This document shows positions 46,567-56,478 of a stretch of DNA of 64,000 nt, piece after piece; position 1 is the first letter of the stretch; each line of letters starts with the position of its first letter. Made by a program: the position numbers and the translations under genes. The notes under the pieces are model-generated. The model was not told the DNA's origin. It saw nothing but the letters and a program-made list of their open reading frames with translations, and searched no databases. The stretch is from a virus. Location: positions 1 through 64,000 of the IMG/VR virus record IMGVR_UViG_3300031950_000001; one strand, 5' to 3'.

Positions 46567-47049
46567 ATGGGCGATATTATTAAAGATTTGAAGCAGGCTT
46601 TTATGACCTTTATGGAAATCATGCGTCTAATGGCTGGCTATTTTTTAGCAATGATCTGCAGCCTCCTGCAAACCATTTTTGGCTATCCAAGTCCCGACTC
46701 TCGCCTGAGCTACAACGCATTTTTGCGGAGATATGGAACCGATCCGACACTTTCCGATATTGCCGATATGCTCCTTGCGGGTCTTAGAACGGTGGTTTTA
46801 GCCTTTCTGGCGTTCGTATCCTGGATTGCCTTGACCCTTTTTCATATCTACGCGAATATTCGAGATGCCATTTTAGCGCTACTAAAGCGAAAAACCTATA
46901 AAGCCGAACGGACCGGCGGGGTTATTGTTAATGTAATTGTGAACGTCGTCATTTCGGTAGGTATTATCGTTCTCGGGCTGTTGGGGACATTACTGTACTT
47001 GCTCGTTCGTCTGATCTCCGAGCTCCTCAAAAAGATACGGAAACAGTAA
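46567..47049 (+). CDS. Membrane protein, 160 aa
   Basis: ATG 46567 follows GAGGAGG. Hydrophobic helices occur near residues 18-40 (IMRLMAGYFLAMICSLLQTI), 78-100 (LRTVVLAFLAFVSWIALTLF) and 120-150 (VIVNVIVNVVISVGIIVLGL). A basic end, LLKKIRKQ, follows. A promoter-like TACAAT with extended TG lies upstream. It may be a holin-like or virion membrane protein. The next gene starts 2 bases after its stop. Confidence 0.65.
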   Translation: MGDIIKDLKQAFMTFMEIMRLMAGYFLAMICSLLQTIFGYPSPDSRLSYNAFLRRYGTDPTLSDIADMLLAGLRTVVLAFLAFVSWIALTLFHIYANIRDAILALLKRKTYKAERTGGVIVNVIVNVVISVGIIVLGLLGTLLYLLVRLISELLKKIRKQ

Positions 47050-47051
47050 AC

Positions 47052-49232
47052 ATGAGCAGCTACATGAAAAGCAAAGCTCTGCTTCAGAAACTGGCCGGCC
47101 TGAAAGGCGTTAAACGGGCTGACGACCTTTCGAGCACGAACGAGTTCGAGAAGGCATTCTCGAATCTCGCCCTGGCTGTTACGATGGACCAATTTCCGCA
47201 ACTATCTGAGCGGATTCTTGGTTTCCAGACTATCGAAAAAAGCGAAGACGAGCGCAAAGCCGTCGGCGTACTGGGTCTGGATCTAGGCGGAAAGCTGGCC
47301 CTAGCGCCGTTTTTCTTCAATAAAGGCGAGCTTGTTGGCAGCGAACTTCTGTGGTTGGCGGATGGGAACGTCTTTGTGCCCAAGATTCCTGAATGGATCG
47401 ACCATCTTGTAATGCATCACAATATGCCGATGGGCACCCTTATTTCCGAAAATATCCGCCCGATTCAGCCAACAATGGATTTTCTGCGCTTCCTTCCCAC
47501 AAAAGCGGCAAGCGCAGATTGGCTCGTTAATTACCTGCCCGATATTGCGTATGCGCGACTGCATCCGCCGGGACTTAAGGGCGTCGACCTTGAGGGGGCT
47601 ATCCGTCGCAATCCTGCGCTTGCGAAGGCGTTCATTAAGCTCAGTGAAGCGTGGCCTGCAATTAAGCTCTATAAGCAATACGGTGTCCAGAGACTTCTCA
47701 ATGTTGCTGAAGAGTCGGCCCAGCGGGGTGAATCGGTTCTTTATGAACCGATCAAACGACAACGAGTAAAAACGGCCGCAGTTGAGATTATTACCAATCT
47801 CGACGTAGATGACCCCCGGCTCTCGGTCGAAGATCGCCTGAAAATCAAGAAAGACGGTTATCTCGTCATCGACCGACGGAAATCTTTTGCCAAATATGCA
47901 AAAGTCGAGGACGTTGAAGCCACCGTTCGAGAACAGATTCAAGTAAACGTAACCGAGCCGGGCGTCTATAAAGTATTGTCGGAAAAGGACGGAAAGTTCC
48001 ACCGTGCCCTGGTTATCCCGTATCGTGCCGATCTACGAAACGACCGTGCGCGTAAGCCCGATTTTTACCCGACAAGATACGAAACGGACCGTCTATCTAA
48101 GGTTTACGTGAAGTTTCTCGATGGCGACGAGGAGTACATGTGCCATCCGCAAGACGTAGCCGTTCTTGTGGGAAGCAAGGAGAGCGACGAGGCGTTTCAG
48201 CGAGCGCTTAAGAACAATAGTGTTTCCGCTAAGAAGACGTCGGGCCGTCACCTTATTGTTGATAAATCGGGCAACGTCATCCATGTTTTTCAGTATGATG
48301 ACGAGCTTGTACTCGCCGACGGCGACCGTCCGGGGCAGGAAGTCGTCGTTATCATTACCGAGACGCCTACGGGTAATATTGTGTTCGGCCGTAAGCGGGT
48401 GTTCGTTCCGCCGGATGCGCGGATGATCAATCTTGCCAAAGTCAAACAAAAATCCCCTTCTGGGGGGCCTGATCTCCTCGCTAAACGGGTAGCAAATGGC
48501 GATTTTGATCAACTTACGGTCATTAAATTCAATGACGATCATTTCGCCATCAACGGTCGGCACAAAAACAAGCGGGAAGCCGTTAGTGAGCTTCTCATCG
48601 TTTACGGTCTTAATGAGAAAGGGGCTGAGGAAATCCTCCGTACATCCCGCTCCAGTGGAACTCGGTGGATTGTCTCAAAGACTGCCGAGCAGATTTCGCT
48701 CGATCCCAAGCTTACGCCTGCACCCGGTTTTGTCGAACCTGCTGGCGTTCCTGATATGTTCCTGGGTTCTCAAACCCCTACAAAGCCGGCTCTTTCATAT
48801 ATGGTTTCTGTATCCTCGGTCAGAGGAATTATGCCTGTTCGTCGGCGGGCGAACGAGCCGATCAACCCTGAGCTTGTAAAAGCCGTCCAAGAGGCCGCCC
48901 AAACCGGCCAGAAAGAAGTTTTCGATACAACTACGCTTTCGTCCTTGCTTTCCATTGCCGATGACCGGGAGATTATCGACAAGCATCTTCCCGACGTCCT
49001 CCAGGCGGTTGATGCTCTTGGGCGTATCCTCTTTGCGTTCTATTGGCATAGCGACGAGTTTGAACGGCGCTATGGTCAATATGACGTCGAACGGATCAAG
49101 AATATGCTCTCGGCGCAGTTCAAACAGCTTGGGAAACTGTCGGTTATGCTCAAGGAACAGCAGCAAACGGCAATGACACGCCATATCGATGAGGGTACTG
49201 GTGAATTTGGTTCGGCTAGGGAATTAGGATAA
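47052..49232 (+). CDS. Large unknown virion-associated protein, 726 aa
   Basis: No family is recognised with confidence. The N-terminus MSSYMKSKALLQKLAGLKGV, KRADDLSS holds two K-x-A sites. The protein alternates alpha and beta segments (FFFNKGELVGSELLWLADGN, RHLIVDKSGNVIHVFQYDDE) and ends with a long charged helix. Its size and position just upstream of the capsid genes make a portal, a large structural protein or an injected protein possible, but none of these is shown by motif. Confidence 0.6.
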   Translation: MSSYMKSKALLQKLAGLKGVKRADDLSSTNEFEKAFSNLALAVTMDQFPQLSERILGFQTIEKSEDERKAVGVLGLDLGGKLALAPFFFNKGELVGSELLWLADGNVFVPKIPEWIDHLVMHHNMPMGTLISENIRPIQPTMDFLRFLPTKAASADWLVNYLPDIAYARLHPPGLKGVDLEGAIRRNPALAKAFIKLSEAWPAIKLYKQYGVQRLLNVAEESAQRGESVLYEPIKRQRVKTAAVEIITNLDVDDPRLSVEDRLKIKKDGYLVIDRRKSFAKYAKVEDVEATVREQIQVNVTEPGVYKVLSEKDGKFHRALVIPYRADLRNDRARKPDFYPTRYETDRLSKVYVKFLDGDEEYMCHPQDVAVLVGSKESDEAFQRALKNNSVSAKKTSGRHLIVDKSGNVIHVFQYDDELVLADGDRPGQEVVVIITETPTGNIVFGRKRVFVPPDARMINLAKVKQKSPSGGPDLLAKRVANGDFDQLTVIKFNDDHFAINGRHKNKREAVSELLIVYGLNEKGAEEILRTSRSSGTRWIVSKTAEQISLDPKLTPAPGFVEPAGVPDMFLGSQTPTKPALSYMVSVSSVRGIMPVRRRANEPINPELVKAVQEAAQTGQKEVFDTTTLSSLLSIADDREIIDKHLPDVLQAVDALGRILFAFYWHSDEFERRYGQYDVERIKNMLSAQFKQLGKLSVMLKEQQQTAMTRHIDEGTGEFGSARELG

Positions 49233-49239
49233 GTAGACC

Positions 49240-49647
49240 ATGAAGCTCCATGAAATTCGACGTAGTTCGGTAACAGGGAATGCTCTCGAAGTAGGCCAAG
49301 CGGCATCATCAGTTGTTTTTGCGATACCCGTTCCTGCCGAAGGTATCGTTCGACGCTTTTCTCTTGCTGCCGAAACGACGCAGGATATGCCTACAATTAC
49401 CGGCGTGAATCTCTATGATGATAGTCCGTCCGGGACAAATTCGGCCTTCAATCATGCTAGCAAGGTTATTCCCACCCAAACGTCGGCTCCTGCCCAATAT
49501 ATAGGACAGGCGGCCTATTCGTTAACGTCTCGTCGTGCGCAGTATGGCGGTCAGTTGTACGTCGAAGTTACAGCCGGTTCTAATATCCCGGCAGGGGCTA
49601 AGTTTGCTCTTTCGCTTGTGATTCAAGTCGGTGGCGCAATCATGTAG
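49240..49647 (+). CDS. Beta-rich small virion protein candidate, 135 aa
   Basis: MKLHEIRRSSVTGNALEVGQ begins a protein dominated by beta strands and small residues (FAIPVPAEGIVRRFSLAAET, GQLYVEVTAGSNIPAGAKFA), the look of a jelly-roll or Ig-like capsid decoration or tail protein. It follows the 726-aa gene by 7 bases and precedes the next gene by 4, in a tight virion operon. Confidence 0.55.
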   Translation: MKLHEIRRSSVTGNALEVGQAASSVVFAIPVPAEGIVRRFSLAAETTQDMPTITGVNLYDDSPSGTNSAFNHASKVIPTQTSAPAQYIGQAAYSLTSRRAQYGGQLYVEVTAGSNIPAGAKFALSLVIQVGGAIM

Positions 49648-49651
49648 GCCT

Positions 49652-50422
49652 ATGATCGACAACGAATTCACAAAGTCCCAGCTCTGGAGACCGCCAGATT
49701 GGCGTTGGAAAAGGGCGCAAATGCTGAAGGATGTCGCTAACCTCCCCCGAACGGAGGATAACGACAACTATGTCCTTCTTGCCATCGATTACTTAAGTGG
49801 CAAGCAGACGGCCGAGCAGATCATGGCCGAAAAGATTTACTCAAAAGAGATTCTCGCGTCAGTAAAGTGGGAAGTAGAAGCCAGATTAATCGCCGGTCAG
49901 ACAGATCAAGAAATCGCTTCTCGGTTAGCGACATCCCCAGATGTAATACGGTTTTATGAAGCATGGTTTTATAATATAAGAGATAGACTTGACAACTATA
50001 GTTATATCTTTCAACGACTGATATACCCCATTGTAGAGGTGGTCGACGGTAAGCCATCCAGGGAGGCTGTCTGGAAGTTTTTTGCCTTTTGTGGCGGTTC
50101 CGGCGTTATTGATGAAATTATTTACGACAGCAATATTCTACGTGGCTTGTCGACCAAGAACTTCTGGAAGCAGAATCTTGCGCACACCGTCCTACGTCGG
50201 TTGGCTGTCAAGGCCAAATTTAACGAAGACTTCCTGGATCGTAATGTAGATCGTTTGCTAAGCTCCGTTTCGGAAGAAGGCAAGAAGCGTGAAGGAGACG
50301 AGCTTCACAAGGTTCTTGTCAGTACGATGACGAGTTTGGGGTGGAACTGGGGGGATAAGAAGCTGATCGAACACATGCCGGATGGGCCCAATTTCGAAAA
50401 TACGAATCCGGAGTCAAATTAA
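49652..50422 (+). CDS. Unknown virion-region protein, 256 aa
   Basis: ATG 49652 (MIDNEFTKSQLWRPPDWRWK) is 4 bases after the previous stop. It is helical, with AEQIMAEKIYSKEILASVKW and QEIASRLATSPDVIRFYEAW, the latter resembling a helix-turn-helix (E-I-A-x-x-L-x-x-S-P-D-V-I). A terminase small subunit or assembly factor could look like this, but evidence is weak. Its last codons (NPESN) derive from a degenerate palindrome copy at the stop. Confidence 0.55.
   Translation: MIDNEFTKSQLWRPPDWRWKRAQMLKDVANLPRTEDNDNYVLLAIDYLSGKQTAEQIMAEKIYSKEILASVKWEVEARLIAGQTDQEIASRLATSPDVIRFYEAWFYNIRDRLDNYSYIFQRLIYPIVEVVDGKPSREAVWKFFAFCGGSGVIDEIIYDSNILRGLSTKNFWKQNLAHTVLRRLAVKAKFNEDFLDRNVDRLLSSVSEEGKKREGDELHKVLVSTMTSLGWNWGDKKLIEHMPDGPNFENTNPESN
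50401..50420. repeat. Recurrent palindrome (strongly degenerate)
   Basis: ACGAATCCGGAGTCAAATT keeps the GAATCCGGAGTC centre and the right arm only. It overlaps the stop of the 49652 gene. Confidence 0.5.
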
Positions 50423-50423
50423 G

Positions 50424-51779
50424 ATGTCGGTCAAAAAGCTAACATCCGAAACCAAGGAAAAGATCGCGCATATTACCAGCGAGCTTGTCGACAGCGTCGA
50501 GATGGGCGAAGACCCGAAGGCAGCCGCCATTAAGCTCGCCAAAGCGTACGATCTGACAAAAGATCAAATCCGAATGGTCGTTCGAGCCTATAATACGGCG
50601 GCATCGTTGGCCCAGCTAGAGGAATTTGACAAACGAGCCGAAGTTCCACGCGTCATTAACGCAGAAGCGGTTGTCAAAGCTGTCTTTGGAGGCAAGCGGA
50701 CCAAGGTCGCAAGCCAAGAAGTACAAGAAAAGCCGCAAGTGGTTTCCTCCGACTGGTCTCTTCCCGTACAAGCGGTGGTCCGAACTGATACGCCGATTCG
50801 TACCAGCCGTATCATCAAGTTCGCGACAGTTGACCGTCCTAAGCCGGAACCGAAAGATAACACTCCGTTTCTTGCTCAACAAGCTCGCAAAGAAGCGGCT
50901 GTTGTAAAGCTGGCCGCAGAACGTCGTTTCGTCGACGCGATTCAGCAGCTTGCGGAATATTTTTCCGTAACTGGAGCAATTGATCCGAAAATTGCGGAAC
51001 AGAACGCGGTTGCGGCTTTTGGTAAAGATAGTAAAACGATCATCAAATCAGCCCTTGATTTTGCAGGACTAAAGAAAAAACCCATTTATTCTAATAACCC
51101 TGTTTTTGATCCGCAAAAGCCCCCTTACAATCTAATCAAACAGGCCGTTGATGCCTGCAATGACTATCTGCAGGCCGTTAAGACCGAAAAGCTGGCCGAT
51201 GAAGTTGCTCCAAAGAAGAAAAAGCTCGATCTTGCCAACCTCCGGAAGCCGATCTACGGAACGATCTTTCCCGAACTTGAGCCCGAACGTTGGCAGACCA
51301 TCTTTCCTGAATTAGAGTTTGGAAAGGAGGCCGCAGCCAAGACCGGAATTAATATATCTCCGTTTGGACCGACCGCGCAGACGTTGGCCCTTGGTTTAGG
51401 GGAAGTGTTCGGTCATCCTCGAGAATCGGTTGTTAAACCGACCGACGTTACGATGAATATTGAGGCTACAACATTACGAACAAAGAGCTACCTTATTCAT
51501 TTGATGGCCAATGACCCTGTTATAAGCAAATATCCGCCTGAAGAGGTGGTTAAAGTTTATAACGCCCTTAGTCGTCTAGCGCCGAGAGCAATGCAGCAGC
51601 CGAACGTAATTGTTATGTACCTTCGGATTGCACTACAGTCTGGAGGCTCGTTGGATAATTTCCACACCAATTCGCTTGTGGCGATAAATCGCGAATTAGA
51701 CCGGGTAGCGACGGGAATTTCATCCGGCGCATTTTCGCTCGCCGAACGCGGCACGGGCGAATCAGAGGAGGCCGCATAA
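50424..51779 (+). CDS. Unknown virion-region protein, 451 aa
   Basis: ATG 50424 (MSVKKLTSETKEKIAHITSE) is used rather than a longer start overlapping the previous gene. It contains many K-x-A sites (FDKRAEVP, IKFATVD, VKLAAERR). The C-terminal domain (about 310-451) is helical with TTLRTKSYLIHLMANDPVIS and a QSGGSLDNFHTNSLV segment. It may be a structural or internal protein cleaved at several points. Confidence 0.55.
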   Translation: MSVKKLTSETKEKIAHITSELVDSVEMGEDPKAAAIKLAKAYDLTKDQIRMVVRAYNTAASLAQLEEFDKRAEVPRVINAEAVVKAVFGGKRTKVASQEVQEKPQVVSSDWSLPVQAVVRTDTPIRTSRIIKFATVDRPKPEPKDNTPFLAQQARKEAAVVKLAAERRFVDAIQQLAEYFSVTGAIDPKIAEQNAVAAFGKDSKTIIKSALDFAGLKKKPIYSNNPVFDPQKPPYNLIKQAVDACNDYLQAVKTEKLADEVAPKKKKLDLANLRKPIYGTIFPELEPERWQTIFPELEFGKEAAAKTGINISPFGPTAQTLALGLGEVFGHPRESVVKPTDVTMNIEATTLRTKSYLIHLMANDPVISKYPPEEVVKVYNALSRLAPRAMQQPNVIVMYLRIALQSGGSLDNFHTNSLVAINRELDRVATGISSGAFSLAERGTGESEEAA

Positions 51780-51815
51780 ACAACCCTCCTTTTTTGACCA
51801 GAAAGGTTTAAAACA

Positions 51816-52079
51816 ATGCTCTGCTACGAGGCTATTATGAAGATCGCTGCGTTGCTAAAAGAAGCTCGTAAATCAAAGCATTTTGAGGAAAAGGACTATC
51901 CGGAAAAGGCAAAAGAGATTTATCGTGCTCTGAAACGCGAACACGGCGAAGAGATGCCTGCCGAAGTCAAGGCTCGAATAGCCCTTGCGAGAGCCAAAGG
52001 AAAGAAGCCTGGTAGTAAACCTACAGGACCGATACATTATCGTTGGAGCCGTAGTAAGAAGAAATATGTGTCGAAATAA
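51816..52079 (+). CDS. Small basic protein, 87 aa
   Basis: ATG 51816 follows GAAAGG. MLCYEAIMKIAALLKEARKS is followed by a strongly basic chain ending in RWSRSKKKYVSK, suggesting DNA binding or internal packaging. K-I-A lies at residues 9-11. It is positioned alone between two large virion-region genes. Confidence 0.6.
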   Translation: MLCYEAIMKIAALLKEARKSKHFEEKDYPEKAKEIYRALKREHGEEMPAEVKARIALARAKGKKPGSKPTGPIHYRWSRSKKKYVSK

Positions 52080-52125
52080 CATTTTCGGTTGTCGCGAGCA
52101 ATTTAGCAAAAAATAGGACAAAACG

Positions 52126-53583
52126 ATGGCGACTGATCCTATAAAGCTGATACGGCGACATCGCATAAAACACGCCGCGGAGCCGGCCGGGCCTGCTGAT
52201 CAAAGTGAACCGACGCTACAGGTCGGGCCTCCAGCCCCAAGGAACCTCGGGCCAGAACCGCCGCCTGATGCGCCTGCCTCGGGCGCTGCACCGCCGACGG
52301 GCGTGCGCGGATTTATGGATGCAGTCGTCCCGCCCGCTCTCGCATTAGGTGCGACAGGGATATTAATTGGAACATTATTTGATCGAAAACACGGGCTTTT
52401 TGCAGGAACGACGGCGGCATTAGGGCTTCTGGGAACGGCTATTGGCGCTGGTTGGGGTGCTTTGCAAGCCGGCGGCGGCACCGGCGGCACTGGTGGTCTT
52501 TCAGATGTTATGATACGCGGCATTGGGCGTATGTTTGGCTTCGGCGACCAGTCAGGAGAGCCTTCACAAGGGTGGGGAGAAAGTCTAGCCCCGTGGGTTC
52601 GATGGTTGTCGCCAGTTGGTGGCGGTGGTGTCGGTTTTTTCCTTGGAAGCGGCCTCGGTAGCCGTCTATATAAACGATTCGCCTATCCGCGCGGGCTAAA
52701 GAAATTCAATTTATATATACCCCATCCGACGCACGTACGACGATTTGATTCATTTATCGATATGGTAATAGATACATTGCAAAGTCGCGGGGCCGTACTA
52801 AAGCACGCTATAGATAGGCTTAACAATAAGGCGTCATTACTTGTTGACCAAGCTAAGCAACTAGATCAGCTGTTGCGCGCGCGAATTCAGACTAAGATGA
52901 AAGGGATGTCCGATTTAGCATACCGCGTAACAAGTCAGAAGGAGCCATTATACGAACATGCGATATCGCAAAAAACCGTAGTGCGGCAACAACCCGTATT
53001 CGAGTCGCCTGTGTTAATAACGAACAACGCAACGCTTGTAAGCGACGCTTTGGCGGCAAACAAAGAAGTACGACTCAGAATGGCGACACGCGAGTTCTTG
53101 TCTTGTCTTGGGCCTGGGGATATTAATCCATTAGAGTTCGAAAAGTGTAAAGATGTTCTAAAAGCGATTGCAAAAGACCACGGGCTCGAAGGAAGCGAGA
53201 AAAGAATTTTCGACAGTGCGAGTGATCAAATAGCGGCTGCACGTAGAAGTTGGTTCCGGAACAGGACTGATGCAGAGGCGCTTGAACACGCAAAACAAAG
53301 TATCGACGTTGGTCGCGCCGAAAGGACTGCGCAGAAGCGTCTCAGCAAAGCACTTCGCGCTCTTGAGCAGCAACTCGATGCGACCGCCCGCGATATCAGC
53401 GTGCTTGAGCGGTGTAAGCGACGCTTGCCCAACATAAAGTCTCCGCCAAAATGGCCCGGATGGACAGGTGGCTTGGGTGTGGGGGCGGCAGGCGTGGTGC
53501 TGGGTGAATTCGCTGGTCCGTTGGTGGCAGATTGGCTTATGCCTCCGCATCCCGTGCGCTCTCTACAACAACCTATAGATTAG
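52126..53583 (+). CDS. Membrane-hairpin virion protein candidate, 485 aa
   Basis: MATDPIKLIRRHRIKHAAEP resembles the basic tag ending in K-x-A of family II. A proline/alanine linker is followed by glycine-rich membrane segments (ALALGATGILIGTLFDRKHG, TTAALGLLGTAIGAGWGALQ), another hairpin near 170-190, a long helical region, and a last membrane segment (GLGVGAAGVVLGEFAGPLVA). The design resembles family I proteins at larger scale. Confidence 0.65.
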   Translation: MATDPIKLIRRHRIKHAAEPAGPADQSEPTLQVGPPAPRNLGPEPPPDAPASGAAPPTGVRGFMDAVVPPALALGATGILIGTLFDRKHGLFAGTTAALGLLGTAIGAGWGALQAGGGTGGTGGLSDVMIRGIGRMFGFGDQSGEPSQGWGESLAPWVRWLSPVGGGGVGFFLGSGLGSRLYKRFAYPRGLKKFNLYIPHPTHVRRFDSFIDMVIDTLQSRGAVLKHAIDRLNNKASLLVDQAKQLDQLLRARIQTKMKGMSDLAYRVTSQKEPLYEHAISQKTVVRQQPVFESPVLITNNATLVSDALAANKEVRLRMATREFLSCLGPGDINPLEFEKCKDVLKAIAKDHGLEGSEKRIFDSASDQIAAARRSWFRNRTDAEALEHAKQSIDVGRAERTAQKRLSKALRALEQQLDATARDISVLERCKRRLPNIKSPPKWPGWTGGLGVGAAGVVLGEFAGPLVADWLMPPHPVRSLQQPID

Positions 53584-53591
53584 TTTTCGCG

Positions 53592-53620
53592 TTTACATTG
53601 TGCGCATTCAAGCATAATAT
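53592..53620 (+). promoter_or_regulatory. Sigma70-like promoter before the prohead protease
   Basis: TTTACA (53592-53597) and TAATAT (53615-53620) are separated by 17 bp. The start codon is 110 bases downstream. Confidence 0.5.
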
Positions 53621-53730
53621 ACGAGGCGGGAACGGGCGCTTGCCGTTATCGTTCGTCTTATAACAGCTGCTAGGCGTCGAATCTCTCGGTGGGTAGATTC
53701 TAGTAAATTCGGAAGAGCCGAAAGATACCC

Positions 53731-55137
53731 ATGCTAAAAATCATTCCTCCCAATAGCCAAACCTTTGACGAGCCTCCCGTCTATGCCGTAAAGATGGCGT
53801 CGAAAGGTCTTACGGGAGAGGATCGAAAAAGCTTTGTCAAACGGGCGGCTGCCTATTTTATTGACGTATTACAGAAATCGCCACCAAAATCCGGTGAAGT
53901 GCCTATCCATGTTATCGCCCTCGGCGATGGCGAGCATTTCGGGCCAAATCGTAACGGCGACTATTTCCCGTCGGAAACATGTGAACGCGATCATTCTACT
54001 TTTACCAAATTTGCCTATTTTTACCGTTCTCACATCAATAAAAACCCCCGTCGCAGTTATGGGATCGTAAAGGCTTCTTATTACAACAAGCCAGCAGGTC
54101 GGATTGAACTTCTTGTTTATCTTAATGGTACTAAAGAGGCTGCCGAGCGTAATCAAGGCCTTGTTGCCGATGAGGAGCTTGAACTCCTCCATAAGGGGGA
54201 AGATATCCCCGTCAGCATGGCAACCAGGGTACCTTATGACGTCTGCTCGGGCTGCGGCAATAAAGCCCGGACCCGACTTGAATACTGCACTCCCGCCCGA
54301 TGCGTGAAATATGGCGGACTCCGTAGCAATATTGGTAAAACCTTCGATGACGGCCATACGCTGTGTGCGATAAACCCCGTTTGTGAGTGGTTTGATATTT
54401 CCCACGTCATTCGACCGGCGGATAGGATTGCCTATTCCATTGCGGTTTATTCCGAACTTACCAAGCAGGCTAACGAAGATGGAACAGTCGTTTCTGGGGC
54501 CGAGCTAGCCGAAAAGATAAAGCTTGCCCTTCCGACGTGGTATATCGATGCGCTTCCTTCGCCGATAGTCAGAAAGCAGTACCAAGCCCTTAAAACGCTC
54601 ACTGAGATCGAAAAAACAGCGGCGTTTGACCTCTCCTATGCTACTAAATTGGCCGAAATCTCGAAAATTGCTAAAAGCGGTCATCCGGTGCCCTCAAAAA
54701 ACATTGACAAACAGAACTTCCTTATCTCCTTAGGCCAAATGGGAGTAATGCTCCCCCCGAAAGTATGGGCCGATCTGTTTGGAGCTCCCGATTTTTCGTC
54801 GTATTTGCCCGGGAGTTTCACAAAGCTATCCCAACAGAGCGATGTAGTTTCTATAATAGAAAGTAATCCGTATATTTCGACCCAAAGCGTCAAAGTTGCC
54901 GGTTCCGTTGATATTCGTCCTATCGTTTCCTGTTACTCGATAAAGCCGTTTGAATTCGCGATTAAGACGGCCAGTTATAGCCCCCATTACGTAACCCTGG
55001 AGAAGGAGGCCGATGAGCGATTGGGGCAGGTTTTAGCCAGGGAATACGCCCTATATCAATTGGCCGTTCTTTCAAATTACGTTGATAGTCCAGATTTCCG
55101 GAAAATGGCAGCCATTGCCGTTTCCGTACAGTTTTAA
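53731..55137 (+). CDS. Prohead (capsid maturation) protease, 468 aa
   Basis: HFGPNRNGDYFPSETCERDH, then YRSHINKNPRRSYGIVKASY with the candidate catalytic His, RIELLVYLN, and IPVSMATRVPYDVCSGCGNK with the candidate nucleophile Ser followed by a cysteine cluster. This order matches phage prohead proteases of the herpesvirus-assemblin type, which cut scaffold, capsid and internal proteins during maturation. The C-terminal 200 residues are probably a scaffold-like extension. Its own N-terminus carries VKMASKG and VKRAAAY, possible self-cleavage sites. Confidence 0.8.
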   Translation: MLKIIPPNSQTFDEPPVYAVKMASKGLTGEDRKSFVKRAAAYFIDVLQKSPPKSGEVPIHVIALGDGEHFGPNRNGDYFPSETCERDHSTFTKFAYFYRSHINKNPRRSYGIVKASYYNKPAGRIELLVYLNGTKEAAERNQGLVADEELELLHKGEDIPVSMATRVPYDVCSGCGNKARTRLEYCTPARCVKYGGLRSNIGKTFDDGHTLCAINPVCEWFDISHVIRPADRIAYSIAVYSELTKQANEDGTVVSGAELAEKIKLALPTWYIDALPSPIVRKQYQALKTLTEIEKTAAFDLSYATKLAEISKIAKSGHPVPSKNIDKQNFLISLGQMGVMLPPKVWADLFGAPDFSSYLPGSFTKLSQQSDVVSIIESNPYISTQSVKVAGSVDIRPIVSCYSIKPFEFAIKTASYSPHYVTLEKEADERLGQVLAREYALYQLAVLSNYVDSPDFRKMAAIAVSVQF

Positions 55138-55141
55138 AAAA

Positions 55142-55159
55142 TTTGATTCCGGAATCAAA
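55142..55159. repeat. Recurrent palindrome (perfect)
   Basis: TTTGATTCCGGAATCAAA starts 5 bases after the protease stop and precedes the scaffold gene promoter. Confidence 0.9.
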
Positions 55160-55194
55160 TTTTTAAGAGTAGCTGTGTTGGGTGTTTCTTATAT

Positions 55195-55202
55195 GCTATA
55201 AT
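55195..55202 (+). promoter_or_regulatory. Extended -10 promoter motif before scaffold gene
   Basis: TGCTATAAT-like sequence: an extended -10 (TG-N-TATAAT) centred at 55197-55202. No -35 box at standard spacing. Confidence 0.45.
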
Positions 55203-55251
55203 AAAAAATTGAAAAACGAGCGTTTCGCGGATTTCATTTGGAGGAGCAAAT

Positions 55252-56460
55252 ATGACCAAATCTTTGCAAGAAATCACCGATCTCCTTCGTCAAGTGATTG
55301 AAGGGAAGGTCAAGAAAGCATCGGTTGGTGACGACGCGGATGACAGAACCCGAGAGCATAAGCCCGGCGATTTTGCCGACGAGCTTTTGCAGGAAAACAA
55401 GGAAACGATTCCCTCGGGTACCGCCAGCTATGACGAGGAAGAACCAGTGGACACGGATGAAGACAAAGAAGAGGAAACCACCGAGGGTGCTGAAAACCTT
55501 TTGGCTGGTCCTAGCGGCTATGAAGGTGTTCCGGAACCTGAGGATAAACCTAAAGACGTCTCCACCTCTTCCGGGCTTAGCGTCGAGAAACAGAGTGCAG
55601 TCAAAAAGGCTAGTACTAATGAACTCGCCGAAGCCGCAGTTCATTACGCTGCCCGCATTGCAGGCTTCTTGAAAGAGGCCGCGGAGGATAGTGGTTATCT
55701 TCTCAGCGAGATTTCGCCTACGGTTCTTTCGCGCCTTGTTGCCAGCAAAGTCGTCGAGGAGGCACGAGCTCGGGCGAATCTCGTCGGTGCCATTTTGCAT
55801 AGCGTAAAGCTTGCGCAAGATGCGGCTGAAGAAGAGGAAGAAGGGAAAGAAAAGAAGAAAAAGATGCCCACGGACGAATATGAGGAGACCGAAGAATCTG
55901 AGAACGAGCCCCCAAAAGTCAAAGTAAAAGAGCCCGAGGAAACGCCCGAAGAGACCGCTGAAGAGCCTTCCAACGTTCCCGTTATTCCCGCCGAAGATAT
56001 CGATAGGCTTGTTGATGCTCTTTCGGATCTCGTTCGTGCTGAAGAGGCTGCGGGCCGTTCGGGAGCACCTCGAGGCCTTGAGCCTGGCACTGAGGAAGAA
56101 CCGAGCGAGGAAGACGAAGAAGAAAAGGGTCAAATCCTCGAACGGCTTCTGAGCGAAGCTCCTGCGCCGGCTGCGGAGGAAGAGAAGAAAAAAGAGGAAG
56201 AAATTAAACGCGCCAGCGACGAGGAAATTCTCTCGGCGACTCTAGATGCGCTTCTTGCTCGTGGTGAAAGCCTGACTGATCTGGCTTCTAAAGGCGGCCG
56301 GATTGGATATCAATTGGCGAAATGCGCTGAAGCGCATTTGCGAAGCCGTCGATATGTTCCGCTTTCGCGATTGCCCGCAGAAAAACGGGCTCGTGCTCGT
56401 CGGTTGCGAGACCACGTTGAAGATTTCATTTCCGATCTGTACAATAAAAGTAGGAACTAA
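55252..56460 (+). CDS. Acidic coiled scaffold-like protein, 402 aa
   Basis: MTKSLQEITDLLRQVIEGKV, KKASVGDD starts with an amphipathic helix ending in a K-K-A-S site. The rest is highly acidic and low complexity (EEEEEGKEKKKKMPTDEYEE) with helices and further K-x-A sites (VKKASTN, VKLAQD, IKRASDE). Position between prohead protease and capsid protein, acidity and many candidate protease sites fit an internal scaffold that is degraded during maturation. Confidence 0.65.
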   Translation: MTKSLQEITDLLRQVIEGKVKKASVGDDADDRTREHKPGDFADELLQENKETIPSGTASYDEEEPVDTDEDKEEETTEGAENLLAGPSGYEGVPEPEDKPKDVSTSSGLSVEKQSAVKKASTNELAEAAVHYAARIAGFLKEAAEDSGYLLSEISPTVLSRLVASKVVEEARARANLVGAILHSVKLAQDAAEEEEEGKEKKKKMPTDEYEETEESENEPPKVKVKEPEETPEETAEEPSNVPVIPAEDIDRLVDALSDLVRAEEAAGRSGAPRGLEPGTEEEPSEEDEEEKGQILERLLSEAPAPAAEEEKKKEEEIKRASDEEILSATLDALLARGESLTDLASKGGRIGYQLAKCAEAHLRSRRYVPLSRLPAEKRARARRLRDHVEDFISDLYNKSRN

Positions 56461-56478
56461 GCAGAGGAGACATCAAAT